Positions 35,291 to 46,344 of a DNA stretch of 64,000 bases are shown here, one piece after another. The stretch covers positions 37,856,732 to 37,920,731 of the forward strand of contig CP136065.1 of assembly GCA_032622095.1 (NCBI GenBank), written 5' to 3'. Position 1 is the stretch's first letter; the number at the start of each line of letters is the position of its first letter. The notes under the pieces are model-generated. The model did not search any database, was not told where the DNA came from, and was given only the letters and a program-made list of their open reading frames with translations. The position numbers and the translations under genes are program-made. The stretch comes from Siphonodentalium dalli. Lineage: Eukaryota; Mollusca; Scaphopoda; Gadilida; Siphonodentaliidae.

Positions 35291-35895
35291 AAGGGACCCA
35301 AGGCACTCATATATAGTGAGTAAATATGCCAAACATATAACATACAACAGTTCGTAAAAACATCACTACTCAGAAAAACATGAATTCCTGATTCCTATAT
35401 TAATGATTGAAAGTTTTCCAATAACGAAATTTCTCCTGTTGGAACCATTGCTATGTAAACAAAACTGTTACAGTGATTTGTCAACAAACATTGCTACTAG
35501 TAATCGCGTAGAAGGTTAAACATATTTTAGTCTATTAAAATCTTATTTTCAGAATATTTTTCAATGCTTTGGCCATGCAATGTTTAACCCTTTCATGATG
35601 AGAGCTGCGCTGGTACAGCATTAAAGATCATGTACCAGTGAATTCTTGTATATATGCAAGTCTCACATAGGAAGCCTCATATGTATAAGAGAATGCACTG
35701 GATTACAAGGTCAAGGTAAATATTGTTAGGCCATGTATTCTCTTATATATGTGAGGCTCCATTTTGGAGACTCGCAAATATAAGAGAATGCATTGGCGCA
35801 GGGTTTTAGCAACATTTCAAGAATCTCCAATCATGGAAGGGTTAAGTTTTTATTAAACTTTTGCATCTTATTGGACTTATTCAACATTGGATGGT
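35290..35895 (+). repeat. Dispersed repeat, related to 45950-46320, with a MITE inside
   Basis: GCTATGTAAACAAAACTGTT, CAGTGATTTGTCAACAAA and TTTTCAGAATATTT..CAATG are shared with two tandem copies at 45999-46290. The MITE at 35588-35841 interrupts the repeat just after CAATG, where the 46-kb copy reads straight on to a TTGGACTT block. Confidence 0.8.
35588..35841. mobile_element. 254-bp TTAA-flanked MITE, source of the 37-bp satellite unit
   Basis: TTAA at 35584-35587 and 35842-35845. The ends are CCCTTTCATGATGAGAGCTG and, reverse-complemented, CCCTTCCATGATTGG. The first 37 bases including TTAA correspond to one unit of the array at 9341-12392. An internal stem pairs AGCCTCATATGTATAAGAGA with TCTCTTATATATGTGAGGCT. 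The related repeat at 46.2 kb provides an empty-site comparison. Confidence 0.88.
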
Positions 35896-37338
35896 AATGT
35901 CACTGTAACAGTGATGTTTATCAGAATTGCTAGCATGCAATGACATTCTTTCATATAAATTAATTAACTCACAGAATATCGAAAGACCAGATGTGAGTAT
36001 AATATAAATTTATCACCCCATTTTATGCAGGGATACAAAAAATAAAGATAACATATGTTATGCTTTAAAGTCAGCATGGACAATTAAAGGTAAACAATCT
36101 GAATTGATGGTCTCCATACCATCAGATTCCAAGAACAACATTTCTTAATCGATTAAATACCAAAACATAATGCTAACTAAGTACTGTCAACTCTAGTGTA
36201 ACATTTTCCAAAACATGTTATATATCAACATTTTGTTCATCGCAACTTGGTATCAAGATTAGGTCAGTCGACTCAGTCGGCTCGTTGAATATTTACTAGG
36301 CCGGGAAATATTCAAGGCGATGAAAAATAACAGATTAAAATTTTTTATATTTTGTAACTCAGAACTTTAAAGGGTGTGTTCCTCGACTTGAATCAATTAT
36401 TTTTACCCCCGAAGCCAAAGAAATAGTAATTGAGGAGCGTGAACTCGGATTATCTATCTTTAAATGTGCATGTATGGTACATGTATAAGCCACTTTACGC
36501 TCCTTGTACAGATTACTTGGTGATACAGCAGGTTGACAAAGATAAAGGAACATTAGAATATTTTGATTCTGTTATGGATTTTAAGGCCTGTATGTGTACA
36601 TGAATCTGATTATATTGACATACTGCAATAATATGTCACTTAAAAGTTCATATCCTTCAGATAAGCTCAGAAACAAGGCTTGAGACTGTTCCATGGGTAC
36701 TGTTGTAACGGGTACACCTCCAAATTCTGGTCAATGTAGTATGAAATATACAAAAGTTTATGCATACGCTGGATGCCATAGTGCACATTTTCTGAGACTC
36801 GATGAAGTATACAAGTACATGTCTGTTGTAGAATTGAATTCACTAACTTCACTTGCCAAGATTTTCACCACATAAGTCTGATAAAATGTAGAGGTCACTG
36901 ATCGGTCTCCATCAAGGAAGGAATGCATACATATATGTGTCATTTTTGCCTTTGATGAACACATTGATCGTCATTTGGTTATAAATTAAAGCCTCCCCTT
37001 CGCTGCAGTGTGCACTAGTTACCAGGTAAGCATGGTACTGGATTCAGTGCATACCGTCCGTATGTATACATATGGTACATGTGTATAGCCAGGAGACTCA
37101 GGACTCACTGTCACACTGCAACAACACACATGTCATCATCATTGTCATGCATGGACGAATACCGATAACATCTACAGTACATGTATACAGTACATGTATC
37201 CAGTACATGTACACCGAATAACATTTGAAATCCTTCCTCATCCAGTCTTGGACAGAATTAATAATATTGGTATTAAGGGTCACCATGCAGTGTCTGCAAG
37301 AAGCACTCTGACAGGAAACATGATTCTATGATTGGTTA
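35896..37338 (-). other. Possible 3'UTR downstream of the exon at 37339-37401
   Basis: Non-repetitive-looking AT-rich sequence with TACATGTA words and no convincing ORF. It includes a small CAGTACATGTAT triplication at about 37170-37210. Function is inferred only from its place after a terminal exon. Confidence 0.3.
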
Positions 37339-37401
37339 TCAGATAATCATATCAGGCCTTGAATGAAATTTTGATGTCTCAATCCAGTCAAGCAGCTCCT
37401 C
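37339..37401 (-). CDS. Terminal coding exon of an unrecognised minus-strand gene
   Basis: On the minus strand a strong acceptor (ten T's, then CCGACAG) precedes GAGGAGCTGCTTGACTGG and an open frame of 20 codons, reading EELLDWIETSKFHSRPDMII, then TGA at 37341-37339. The pyrimidine tract and acceptor are among the best in the window and the peptide has a coding-like composition. The family is not recognised. Upstream exons would lie at higher coordinates; candidates are the segment at 40.72-40.92 kb and a possible first exon at 41361-41407, but phases between them are not established and hAT-like insertions fill much of the interval. Confidence 0.5.
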   Translation of the reverse strand, partial: EELLDWIETSKFHSRPDMII

Positions 37402-37900
37402 CTGTCGGAAAAAAAAAAGATTTTAATGCTTGTAATGACATCAGAAAAGAGGAATGACTGATCATATACATATTATTAAGATACATCATCCAAATTGATC
37501 ACCCGGGGGCCGAGTTATAACAGTAAATTATATCCATTCAAATGCTGCATGATGGTCAGAAACAGCTACAAATACATGTACCGGTATCATATACCGGTGT
37601 AACAGATATCTCCCCCTGGATAGATCCCCCACTCTGGATACCCCCCCCCCCATGAATGACTAAAATAAAATTTCACTCATTTGATATATGTTACTTGAAC
37701 AAACAAAAATAAAAAAACAAACTTAAATCTCATAAAACATTTCTTTCTGGCCATTTCAGGGTCAAACGATATTAAATGAGTGAATTTTCTTTTAGTCATA
37801 CATGGGGGAAAACGCCCAGGGTGCGAGTGAGATATCTGAGGACATTCGCAAATACACTCCCCCATGGAGGAAGATATCCAGACAGGAGGAGGTGACGTGT
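37402..37900. other. Probable intron; no feature beyond low-complexity tracts
   Basis: Includes a poly-A run at 37405-37420 that forms the pyrimidine tract on the minus strand, and a run of C at about 37640. A 106-codon minus ORF over 37677-37997 crosses the hAT-like terminus and is not conserved elsewhere. Confidence 0.35.
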
Positions 37901-37908
37901 TACACCGG

Positions 37909-38900
37909 CAGAGGCGGACTGGGCCAAGAAACCGGCCCGGGAAATTAATATAATACCGGCCCATCTGTTTGGGGGAGGGGGGGGGGGGGGCGTCCACAGT
38001 CCACCTTGGAAAATTCCAACTCCCCCCCCCCTTGAATCAGAATCAGATTAAATACATATTTTTGCATAATTCCATTTGCACCCCCCCCTTGAATCAGATG
38101 CAGACCAAATACATGTTTTTGCATAATTCCATTTGCACCTCTGGTCTAATATCATATATATTCATAAACCATGGTTCTATATATTCCCGGTATGAGACCA
38201 TTCAGATATTTTTACCTGAAAAATTGCATAAAATCTAACATCTAGCGGTCTAACTCCAGACAAATGCACACGGCTACGGACAAGAGACCAGGACACACCG
38301 GGCTGTTCATGGTTGTTCGGCCCGTGGTGAGAACATTTTGAAAACTATACAAGAAAATCTCGAATCCGATAAACTAGACTGGCATCAACTGAAGCGTTCC
38401 TATTTTCTTGTAAATTTCAATTGGGGGAGGGGTGCGTAAGAATTTGTTTGGGATTTACAGCTGGGAGTTACCGTTAAAATCTCGAGATTAATGGGATCTT
38501 TACGTGGTGTTATATGATGCCGACAAGTTCATTTAATGTCAAAATTACGATTAGCCAATTCGGCTGGTTAAACAACACATGTGGCGGCCCACGTCCGGAA
38601 TTTTCCCGGTCTCCCGATCGGCCATGCAGTCCGCCTCTGCCCTCATGAATTTATGTGAGAAGAGTACCATCTTATTGGATACACGGCTGGTTAAACAACA
38701 CATGTGGCGGCCCACGTCGGTTTCATTTGCGGCCCAAGTTGTGGTTGGGCGGCCCAACCACATATACCCCCCCCCCCCCCAAACCGTAAAAAAAAACCCT
38801 CGGATTCTCGCTTGATAAAAAATCACGTGGAATCAGAATTATTCCGGCCTCCGGCCCATCGGGAAATTTCCCGGTCTCCCGATCGGCCAGTCCGCCTCTG
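37909..38900. mobile_element. hAT-like element, 992 bp, with perfect 8-bp TSD
   Basis: TACACCGG flanks both sides (37901-37908 and 38901-38908). The ends are CAGAGGCGGACTGGGCC and, reverse-complemented, CAGAGGCGGACTGGCC. Inside, a further end-like sequence CAGTCCGCCTCTG at 38627-38639, with its preceding GGCTGGTTAAACAACACATG block, duplicates the right end in direct orientation, so the element carries an internal terminal duplication. Long C and G tracts are present. ORFs on either strand are TIR artefacts. Confidence 0.93.
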
Positions 38901-39009
38901 TACACCGGTACACTCCAAACATTCCAGATACATGTATATAGGTACCGGTATGATATCATATTGGTCTTGTAAATATCATATATTTGTAAATGTTTTAAGG
39001 CAATTTAAA

Positions 39010-39365
39010 CAGCTTGGGGGGAGGGGGGGGAATTTCCGGCACATATGCCGGGTGGGTGGTCAAAGCCACCAACAAGCAATTTTTTCCGCAACTAAAACAA
39101 AAAATTTCCTGCTTGTTTTTTTAGTGTTTTGGCAATGAGTTGGGCTTCAAAACCACTTTGAATGAGAGAAATAATGTAATTCTAACTGGTAAACTGACTG
39201 CAGGCAGTTATCGTGTTGTATTTTGTTGCAAATCTTGAAATCCAAGGCCATGTTTTTTTGGCCGAATGACCTCAAAATGACTCATTCCTATTTACATGTC
39301 CATGTTAACATCATAATAGTATGCACAGAAATTCATATACAGCTGTTTACAGTGAATTTCCCCCC
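39010..39365 (+). repeat. Segmental duplication, copy 1
   Basis: From GGGGGAATTTCCGGCACATA through TTTTTTCCGCAACTAAAA to ATACAGCTGTTTACAGTGAA, collinear with 39826-40220, displaced by about 815 bp. Confidence 0.9.
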
Positions 39366-39379
39366 GCAAATCTCTGTTT

Positions 39380-39560
39380 TAGTGTTAAAAGGGGGGTGGG
39401 TGTAAAAAAAATGGTCGGAAAAAACTGCCAAAAACGGAAAAAAATTTGGCGGTGGGGGTGGGTGGGTACAAAAAATTATCGAAAGGGAAAAAATGCCATA
39501 CATGCCTGAAATTTGTTTCCGACCCCCCCCCCCCCTGGGGGGGGGGGCAATGTGGCACCC
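39380..39560. repeat. Low-complexity G/C homopolymer tracts
   Basis: GGTGGGTG and AAAAAA-rich sequence and a C13/G12 inverted pair at 39525-39547. Similar tracts occur near 41185 and 41250. Confidence 0.85.
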
Positions 39561-39825
39561 CAAATGTCAATACATTTGATTTTATCATCTTTACTTGAAT
39601 ATGTGAGTTCACAAATACTCTATTTCCATGCATATACTAGTAAACACAATTATACATAATCATTGGGGAATTGAACAAATTATATTGTATAATATACAAG
39701 CATAATTATGTATACTAGAAGATAGCAGCACAAACTAGTACTTCTGCATGTCAAATATCACACATACCAGTATATACCACTTATACTGCGGATTGACTTC
39801 TTTAAAAATATTGGCCATCATATCA

Positions 39826-40220
39826 GGGGGGGATTTCCGGGCACGTATGCCGGGGTGGATGGGTGGTTGAACTTGATGGGACCAACAAACATTTTTTTCC
39901 GCAACTAAAATGTTTTTTTCCTGCAAGTCGTTTGACTGTTTTTGCAATGAGTTTGGCTTAAAACTCATTACAATAAGAGAAATACCGGTATTTATAAAAC
40001 AGAAATGACAAATTTCATGATAATCAGACAAACAGTATAGCTTGTAGCTCATGCTAATGGATTGAATTTTGAATTCCAAGATGGCCACCGGCTGGTGACC
40101 GGCAGCCATGTTTTTTTGCTGAATGACCCCAAAATGAGTCGTTCCTATTTACATGTCAATGTTAACATCCATGACAAATAGTATTCACAGAAATTCATAT
40201 ACAGCTGTTTACAGTGAATC
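39826..40220 (+). repeat. Segmental duplication, copy 2
   Basis: Matches 39010-39365 with about 40 extra internal bases. It ends at ATACAGCTGTTTACAGTGAA, after which a truncated hAT-like element begins at 40230. Confidence 0.9.
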
Positions 40221-40229
40221 TCCCACACC

Positions 40230-40463
40230 CAGAGGCGGACTGGCCGATCGGGAAATTTCCCGATGGGCCGGAGGCCGGAAAAATTCTGATTCCACGTGAT
40301 TTTCTATCAAGCGAGAATCCGAGGGTTTTTTTTACGGTTTGGGGGGGGGGGGGTATATGTGGTTTGGCGGCCTCAACCACAACTTGGGCCGCAAATGAAA
40401 CCGACGTGGGCCGCCACATGTGTTGTTTAACCTGCCGTGTATCCAATAAGATGGCACTCTTCT
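40230..40463 (-). mobile_element. Truncated hAT-like element
   Basis: Starts CAGAGGCGGACTGGCCGATC and follows the reverse complement of the right end of 37909-38900 through the GGTTTGGGGGG tract to ATCCAATAAGATGG. It then stops matching with no second terminus. Confidence 0.85.
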
Positions 40464-40719
40464 AAGAATATATTGATTCGGAAATTATTGCACATGTCAA
40501 ATGTTTTACTTCGGATAATGTGTACTGCCAATATATATATATATTTAGGGGGGGTTGTCGGAAAAAATTTGCATGTAATTTTTTTCCAAATATGTATTTT
40601 CAGATCCACAACTTCAATTTTCTCTCATTTTATAGAATATGGATTAACCTTAATATCCAAATCATATATACATGAGTAGTACAATCCACATAAAACAATT
40701 TTGGATAACCACTGTCTTG

Positions 40720-40915
40720 GTTTACATGTGATATTGACCCCATTAACCCTCTTAATAATGCCAACTATGTCAGTGTCTACCAGTCGATTGCAGAATTCTA
40801 CCCTGCGATCGCTTATCTGGCAAATTTTTACTGCAGAACTATCCCATGTATTAAACAATTTCTCATCCAATGGTATCAGAAAACAGTTATATGCTGGACC
40901 TTGCTGGTATCTCAT
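40720..40915 (-). CDS. Candidate internal exon, unrecognised protein
   Basis: A minus-strand open frame with protein-like composition includes NCFLIPLDEKLFNTWDSSAV, KICQISDRRVEFCNRL and VDTDIVGIIKRVNGVN. A weak donor (GTAAAC) could end it near 40732; the 5' acceptor is unclear. Not recognised. It could be an exon of the gene whose terminal exon is at 37339-37401, or a relic of an unrecognised element. Phase with the 41361-41407 candidate does not fit directly, so a further exon would be needed. Confidence 0.3.
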
Positions 40916-41360
40916 TCATCTCATTTGCATCTTTTTCAAAGTCGAGGTAATGACTAGTTGTCATTTTTTAAAGTGCATACATAGCGTTGCGATCACCAAT
41001 ATACATGTTTGTACATGTAATGACATCGCGAGGTACAAATCTGCATTCTACTGGTAGACAATGACCATTTTAGTCATAATAATCTAAACTAAGTTACCAA
41101 GCACCTTCTCGTGAATTGTATGCTCCGGTGTTTTTTTCGGTTTCCGGTCAAACCGAGTTGTTGTCCGCCTGGGGTAGATTTGATTTTTCTGGGGGGGGGG
41201 GGGGCAAATGGTCAGTGGAAAAAAAATGCAGTTTTTGCTGTGTTTTTTGGGGGGGGGGGTATTTTTAAGGTCCATAAATTTGAGGATAGCGGTATTTACA
41301 TGTATTGGTGACTATGTAACAAATATTCATCTACATGGTAGCTATAGATTATAAACTCAC

Positions 41361-41407
41361 CACTGGTATTTTGGCGAACAGACTTCCAGTAATATTTCAC
41401 CTGTCAT
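41361..41407 (-). CDS. Candidate first coding exon, minus strand
   Basis: ATG at 41407-41405 opens MTGEILLEVCSPKYQ and is followed by a good donor, GTGAGT, at 41360-41355, in phase 2. It lies upstream, in minus sense, of the exon-like segments at 40.7 and 37.34 kb. The start is only 50 bp from the plus-strand candidate start at 41458, so both cannot have ordinary separate 5'UTRs there. The peptide is not recognised. Confidence 0.3.
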
Positions 41408-41457
41408 TTGTTCATTGCCACGTGTCTAGCTAGACAGGACCGACGCTTAGACTAATC

Positions 41458-41530
41458 ATGGGCGAAATCAATCTTCATATGTTGAAGATGAGAGGGCATG
41501 ATGCCGCATCCACCATGGCTAATGAATCTG
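41458..41530 (+). CDS. Candidate first coding exon, plus strand
   Basis: ATG at 41458 opens MGEINLHMLKMRGHDAASTM, then ANES and one base, followed by donor GTATGT at 41531. The next candidate exon, 41662-41708, begins after a proper acceptor (TTCTTTCAACAG) in the matching phase and stays open. The peptide is unknown and no further exon was found. Confidence 0.35.
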
Positions 41531-41661
41531 GTATGTCTGTAATTGAAGAAAAAATACATGTACATGTATGCTGCATATACATGTATGTGATATGGATGCA
41601 TGTATTTTCATAATTTGCAAACATATTCAAAAACCAAGTGTAAAGTTCATTCTTTCAACAG

Positions 41662-41708
41662 TATTAGCATTTTCGGCGATTCAGATGTCAGAAGACCATA
41701 ATTCAATC
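41662..41708 (+). CDS. Candidate second coding exon, plus strand
   Basis: Joined to 41458-41530 it continues VLAFSAIQMSEDHNSI in frame and is followed by donor GTAAGT at 41709. The exon's 3' end lies at the start of a two-copy, about 357-bp tandem repeat (41700-42420); in the second copy the donor has changed to CTTAAGTGG, so it is unlikely to be used there. Confidence 0.3.
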
Positions 41709-42420
41709 GTAAGTGGAGGAATCGGGCCTGACAAAATCATGGATAGTTTGTTACGATGTCATCGCCGATGAGTATATTTAATATCGGTGGTTAACCACGT
41801 GATTAACTATCCTATGATATTTCCATTTACTGTGTACGATTTTTACGTACACGCAAATTTCACCAAGTGGAGGTAACCAAGGATACGTCACAATTTTGCA
41901 ATTCTGCATTGATATAACTCGTGATCATGTCGTGAGCATGAGCAGTCCAACTATCGGTTATTACCCAAGATGGGAATCTGTCCACTTACAATTGAATCGT
42001 AGTCTTATGAATCAAGAATGTTCACTCAGTGAACGTACAGATGAAAGATACAATCTTAAGTGGAGGAACCGGGATCGACGAGATCGTGGATAGTTTGTTC
42101 ACACGATTACGATGTCGTACATGATGAAATCACAGTTTGTTTGTAAAGCATGTGATTGACTATCACGCGATCCTTCAGGCCACAATTTTGACATACACAT
42201 GACTGATTACTGTGATTAGTGATTACGTCGCAAATGGGGATAACCAAGGATACGCCACAATTTTGCTTTTAAAAAAAACAGTGCATGATTATTGATATTA
42301 TTTTTTACCTACGATTTTGAGGTGAGCATGCATGCACAGTTGAGCGGTTACTTCCTACGACAGAAATATTTCCACTTTACGATTGTATCGTGGTAATCTG
42401 AACGTTCACTTAGTGTTAAA
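41700..42420 (+). repeat. Two tandem copies of an about 357-bp unit
   Basis: AAGTGGAGGAATCGGGCCTG..ATGGATAGTTTGTT at 41710 matches AAGTGGAGGAACCGGGATCG..GTGGATAGTTTGTT at 42057. GGTAACCAAGGATACGTCAC at 41873 matches GATAACCAAGGATACGCCAC at 42239. Diverged but collinear. Confidence 0.85.
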
Positions 42421-42429
42421 TTGGCCATG

Positions 42430-43365
42430 GCATGACAATATTAAAGAGATTGTGGGAATTCTATCACTATCATTATACAGGTTGACATTTGTTAGAATAA
42501 TGGTATGAAGTATAACTGATCATAACTGACAATTTCCTTATAAGCTACATGAATATTTTCAATAAATGGGACCTTTTTATTTTCCAACTATTGTCATATT
42601 ATTAATGTCGACCGATAATACACTGCATTTATGGCAGAATTTGATTTTGCAGACGAAAATAGCCATTCCCGGATAGTTTTTCCTTTTATGTAACATCAAA
42701 TTTAGGCCAATTTATAATTCATTAATAATCGTTTTTGCAGTTGGGAACACAGTTGGGAATATTGTGTAGGGCTACCTTTATATATGAATCATAAATGCCA
42801 TATAATCATAGTCCGTCAGAAGTTACTATTTTGACAAAAAAAATGTTCATTTATCAATGACGGATTCCATTTTCTGAAATATTTTACGGAAACAAAATTA
42901 GGCCGATTTACTATCACATTTCATTTGAATAAAATGGATATGTCGTGGACTTTTAATTGTAGTTCGATTAAGTATTTTACTAGTAACGGTCTGTTCATAA
43001 TGAGAAACACTTCAATTGATTACTAATTAGTTTCACTTACCTAAAATCCGATCAATTTGTATCCTATGAATACGTAAGATGGACGTCGCTTTCCACGAGG
43101 CCTCGATCTGAGCCGGTAGGTAAAAAATGGGAATGTTTGTGCCCCTGTTGTAAAGTGGAACGAAATTACACGCATCAAGAACTATTTATAATACCTCAAA
43201 TTTGTAATAATAAAAGTTCAACGAAGCAATAGATTGATAAGGCCACCACCAACAGGAGCGTGGAGACAGGGTGATTGGGGTGTATATACCCCAAACAGTT
43301 CTAATAATTAAAAATTTCATGACTGCCACATTAGTTGTAAACTTAATTCACACCATATAAGAGCA
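42430..43365. other. No gene recognised
   Basis: AT-rich, with no motif-bearing ORF or strong repeat. Confidence 0.4.
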
Positions 43366-43369
43366 CCCC

Positions 43370-43730
43370 ACCCCCTGGAATACGGAATAATACCAATTAA
43401 CACAGAGGGTGGAATACGAAATACCAGTTAACAGTCATATGGATAAATTCTCTATTGCCGTACGAACGCCGGTCATCATGTCCATGTCTAAAATGATATA
43501 AATTGATGATCGACGATCTGTATGTCAAACCGTGCATTTATTGTGACAAACATCGCATTTATATTATTCTTATGATCATTTTTTGGGAAGGTTGGTATAC
43601 GAATACGAGTATTTTTGGAATACCGAATACCTCCTAACAGAGGGGGCGGAATACGACGTACCTCATAACAGGGCATGGAGTACGGCGTACGAAATGGGGG
43701 GGGGAGGGTCTTATACCGGGTATGACATAT
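43370..43730 (+). repeat. Degenerate GGAATACGAAATACC-type repeat, about 33-bp unit
   Basis: AGGGTGGAATACGAAATACC AGTTAACAG, GGCGGAATACGACGTACCTC ATAACAG and similar units occur at about 43376, 43408, 43613, 43648 and 43677 in two clusters. Confidence 0.7.
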
Positions 43731-43799
43731 ATTACATAAAAAAAACACACTCACCGCGCTGTTGAAGGGGGGATGTCTGTGTAACCTTTGTTTATTAAT

Positions 43800-43845
43800 T
43801 TAACCCTTTCATAACGGGAGTTAGGCTGGTGCAGCATTAAGGACG
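43800..43845. mobile_element. Lone end of the 254-bp TTAA-MITE family
   Basis: TTAACCCTTTCATAACGGGA followed by GTTAGGCTGGTGCAGCATTAA matches the terminus of 35588-35841 and one unit of the 37-bp array. No partner end was found. The 380-bp satellite starts about 25 bp inward. Confidence 0.75.
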
Positions 43846-43867
43846 CTGTTTGTATTAAACATTTATC

Positions 43868-45690
43868 ATGGTCAGTGTGTGCATTTTAAAACACAGGGCA
43901 AGTTAGATTACATCATTTAATTGATATTCTAGTTAAAATAATCTGTGAAACTACTTTAAACCCACATGTTATGCACCCTGTTTTGCCAACTAAACTATGA
44001 AATATAGATATGTTATTTGTTTTATTGTCAGAGAAAAGCATTCTGCAAAGATATGGCCTTATACATGTTATAAACATGCAAATAGTGGCTTCATTTGGCC
44101 TTTCTTCCATCATTTAGAGAGTCAAATCTGAAGAAATTCCCTTAGTTTGATATTTATTATCCCATAATCCCATGAACTGGTATTTAAAACCTCAAATGTC
44201 AGTATTTCCTATCAGATGGACATATCAACTAATAACTTTAAACATTTCCCATGGTCATTACATGCATTTTAATATACAAGGCAATGTAGAAAACATCATT
44301 TGATGGATATTTTACTTAAAATAGTCTGTGGAAACTACATAAAAGCAATATTGTATGCATCCCTGTATAGCCAAATCAAATTAAACTATGGATATTGTAT
44401 TGTTTATTTCATCTGAGACATGTATTCTGTTCAGATATAGCCTTATCTATGTTATAAACATGCCAATATTGGCATCATTTAGGCATGTTTTCCATAATTT
44501 AGAGGGTCAAAGCTGAATAAATTCCCTTATTTCAAATTTGTAACATGCCAAGCCAGCTGAAATGGTGTATCAACCCTTAAATGGCAGTATTTCTGATCAG
44601 ATGGACATCTCTCCCAATAAATTAAACATTTCTCATTGTCACTGCATGCATTATGATATATAGGGCAAGGTAGAAAACATTATTTGATGGATATCTTACT
44701 TAAAATAGTCTGTGGAAACTACATTAAAGCAATAGTGTATGCACCCCTCTATAGCCAAATGCAATTAAACTATGGATAATTTATTGTGTATTTTATCAGA
44801 GACATGTATTCTGTTGAGATATAGCCTTATACATGTCATTAATATGCAAATAGTGGCTTCATTTGGGCTTTCTTCCATTATTTAGAGAGTCAAATCTGAA
44901 GAAATTCCCTTAGTTTGATATTTATGATCCCATAATCCCATGAAATGGTATTTTAAACCTCAAATGTCAGTATTTCTTATCAGATGGACATATCAACTAA
45001 TGAATTAAACATTTCCCATGGTCATTACATGCATTTTAATATACAAGGCTATGTAGAAAACATCATTTGATGGATATTTTACTTAAAATAGTCTGTGGAA
45101 ACTACATAAAAGCAATAGTGTATGCATCCCTCTATAGCCAAATGCAATTGAACTATGGATATTTCATTGTGCATTTTATCAGAGACATGTATTCTGTTGA
45201 GATATAGCCTTATACATGTTATTAACATGCAAATAGTGGCTTCATTTGGGCTTTCTTCCATAATTTAGAGAGCCAAAGCTGAATAAATTCCCTTAGGTTT
45301 CAAATTTAAAAGATGCCAAGCCAGCTGAAATGGTGTATCAAACCTAAAATGTCAGTATTTCTTATCAGATGGAGATCTCTACCAATAAATTAAGCATTTC
45401 TCATGGCCATTGCATGCATATTAATATATAGGACAAGGCAGAATACACTTGATGGATATTTTACTTAAAATACTTTGTGGAAACTACATAAAAGCCACAT
45501 TGTATGCTTTCCTATATAGCCACATGAAATTAAACTATGGATAAATTGGATATTTTATTGTTTGTATCATCAGAGACATGCATTCTGCTAAGATATAGTC
45601 TTTTGTGTGTTATAAACATACAATAGGTGCATGGCCTCATTGGGCTTGCTTTCATAATACAAGAGAGTCAACTCTGAAGAAATACCATCG
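43868..45690 (+). repeat. 380-bp satellite, about 4.8 monomers in A-B-A-B-A order
   Basis: The landmark CATTTCCCATGGTCATTACA(TG) recurs at about 43868, 44246, 44626, 45008 and 45390. Units one and three share GAAGAAATTCCCTTAGTTTG and CATAATCCCATGAA. Units two and four share GCTGAATAAATTCCCTTA and GCCAAGCCAGCTGAAATGGT. So a dimer of about 760 bp is the unit of duplication. ORFs of 60-66 codons (minus) such as MxEExPNEATICM recur because the unit recurs. Confidence 0.95.
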
Positions 45691-45950
45691 GTTTGAAATT
45701 GGTAGCATCTTCCATCCTTATATAAGAGGGGTATATACCAGCTTGAAGTACCGGTTTAATTAATAGGTTCATTGCAAGGGGCCACCAGAGAGGTTTGTCT
45801 AGTTCGGGATGGTGTGGCAAACCGCCATTTGGAGATTTCAAGGGAGCTCTAGGTCTCCTCAATGGCGACCCACTATATTGTGCAAACAAAATTTTATTAA
45901 TATTGTATAAAGGTCAGCATGCCCTAAGAGCATTGAGAAATAGATAAAAA
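45691..45950. other. Unclassified segment at satellite edge
   Basis: A 73-codon minus ORF (45668-45889), reading SPLRRPRAPLKSPNGGLPHH near its start, has no recognised domain and no splice context. Confidence 0.3.
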
Positions 45951-45989
45951 CAATTACTGACAGATTGCCAATAACAAAATTACATCTGT

Positions 45990-46310
45990 TGAAACTATTG
46001 TTATGTAAACAAAACTGTTACAGTGATTTGTCAACAAATATATAATTCTAGCTGTATTATTAGTTCAAATATTTAACTATGAATAACATTTTCAGAATAT
46101 TTAATCAACAGGTTGGACCTTTTCCAATGTTATGTAAACAAAACTGTTACAGTGAGTGACTTGTCAACAATTATATAATCCTATAGCTGTAGTATTACAT
46201 GTAGTTCAAATATTTAAGTATGAATATGAATTTTCAGAATATTTAATCAACAGGTTGGTCTGGTTGGACCTTTTTCAATGTTTACCGTAAAATTTTGATC
46301 ACAATTTTGC
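45990..46310 (+). repeat. Two tandem copies of the TATGTAAACAAAACTGTTAC repeat
   Basis: TATGTAAACAAAACTGTTAC starts at about 45999 and again at about 46133, each running to TTTTCAGAATATTTAATCAA and CAGGTTGG. Related to 35430-35585. Confidence 0.88.
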
Positions 46311-46344
46311 TCTCGTTGGACTTTTACAGTTATTCCAATACAGC

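Noticed and set aside
37677-38238. ORFs near G/C tracts at 37.7-38.2 kb
   Set aside because: They start or end in homopolymer runs and the hAT-like terminus; peptides are poly-Pro or poly-Gly artefacts.
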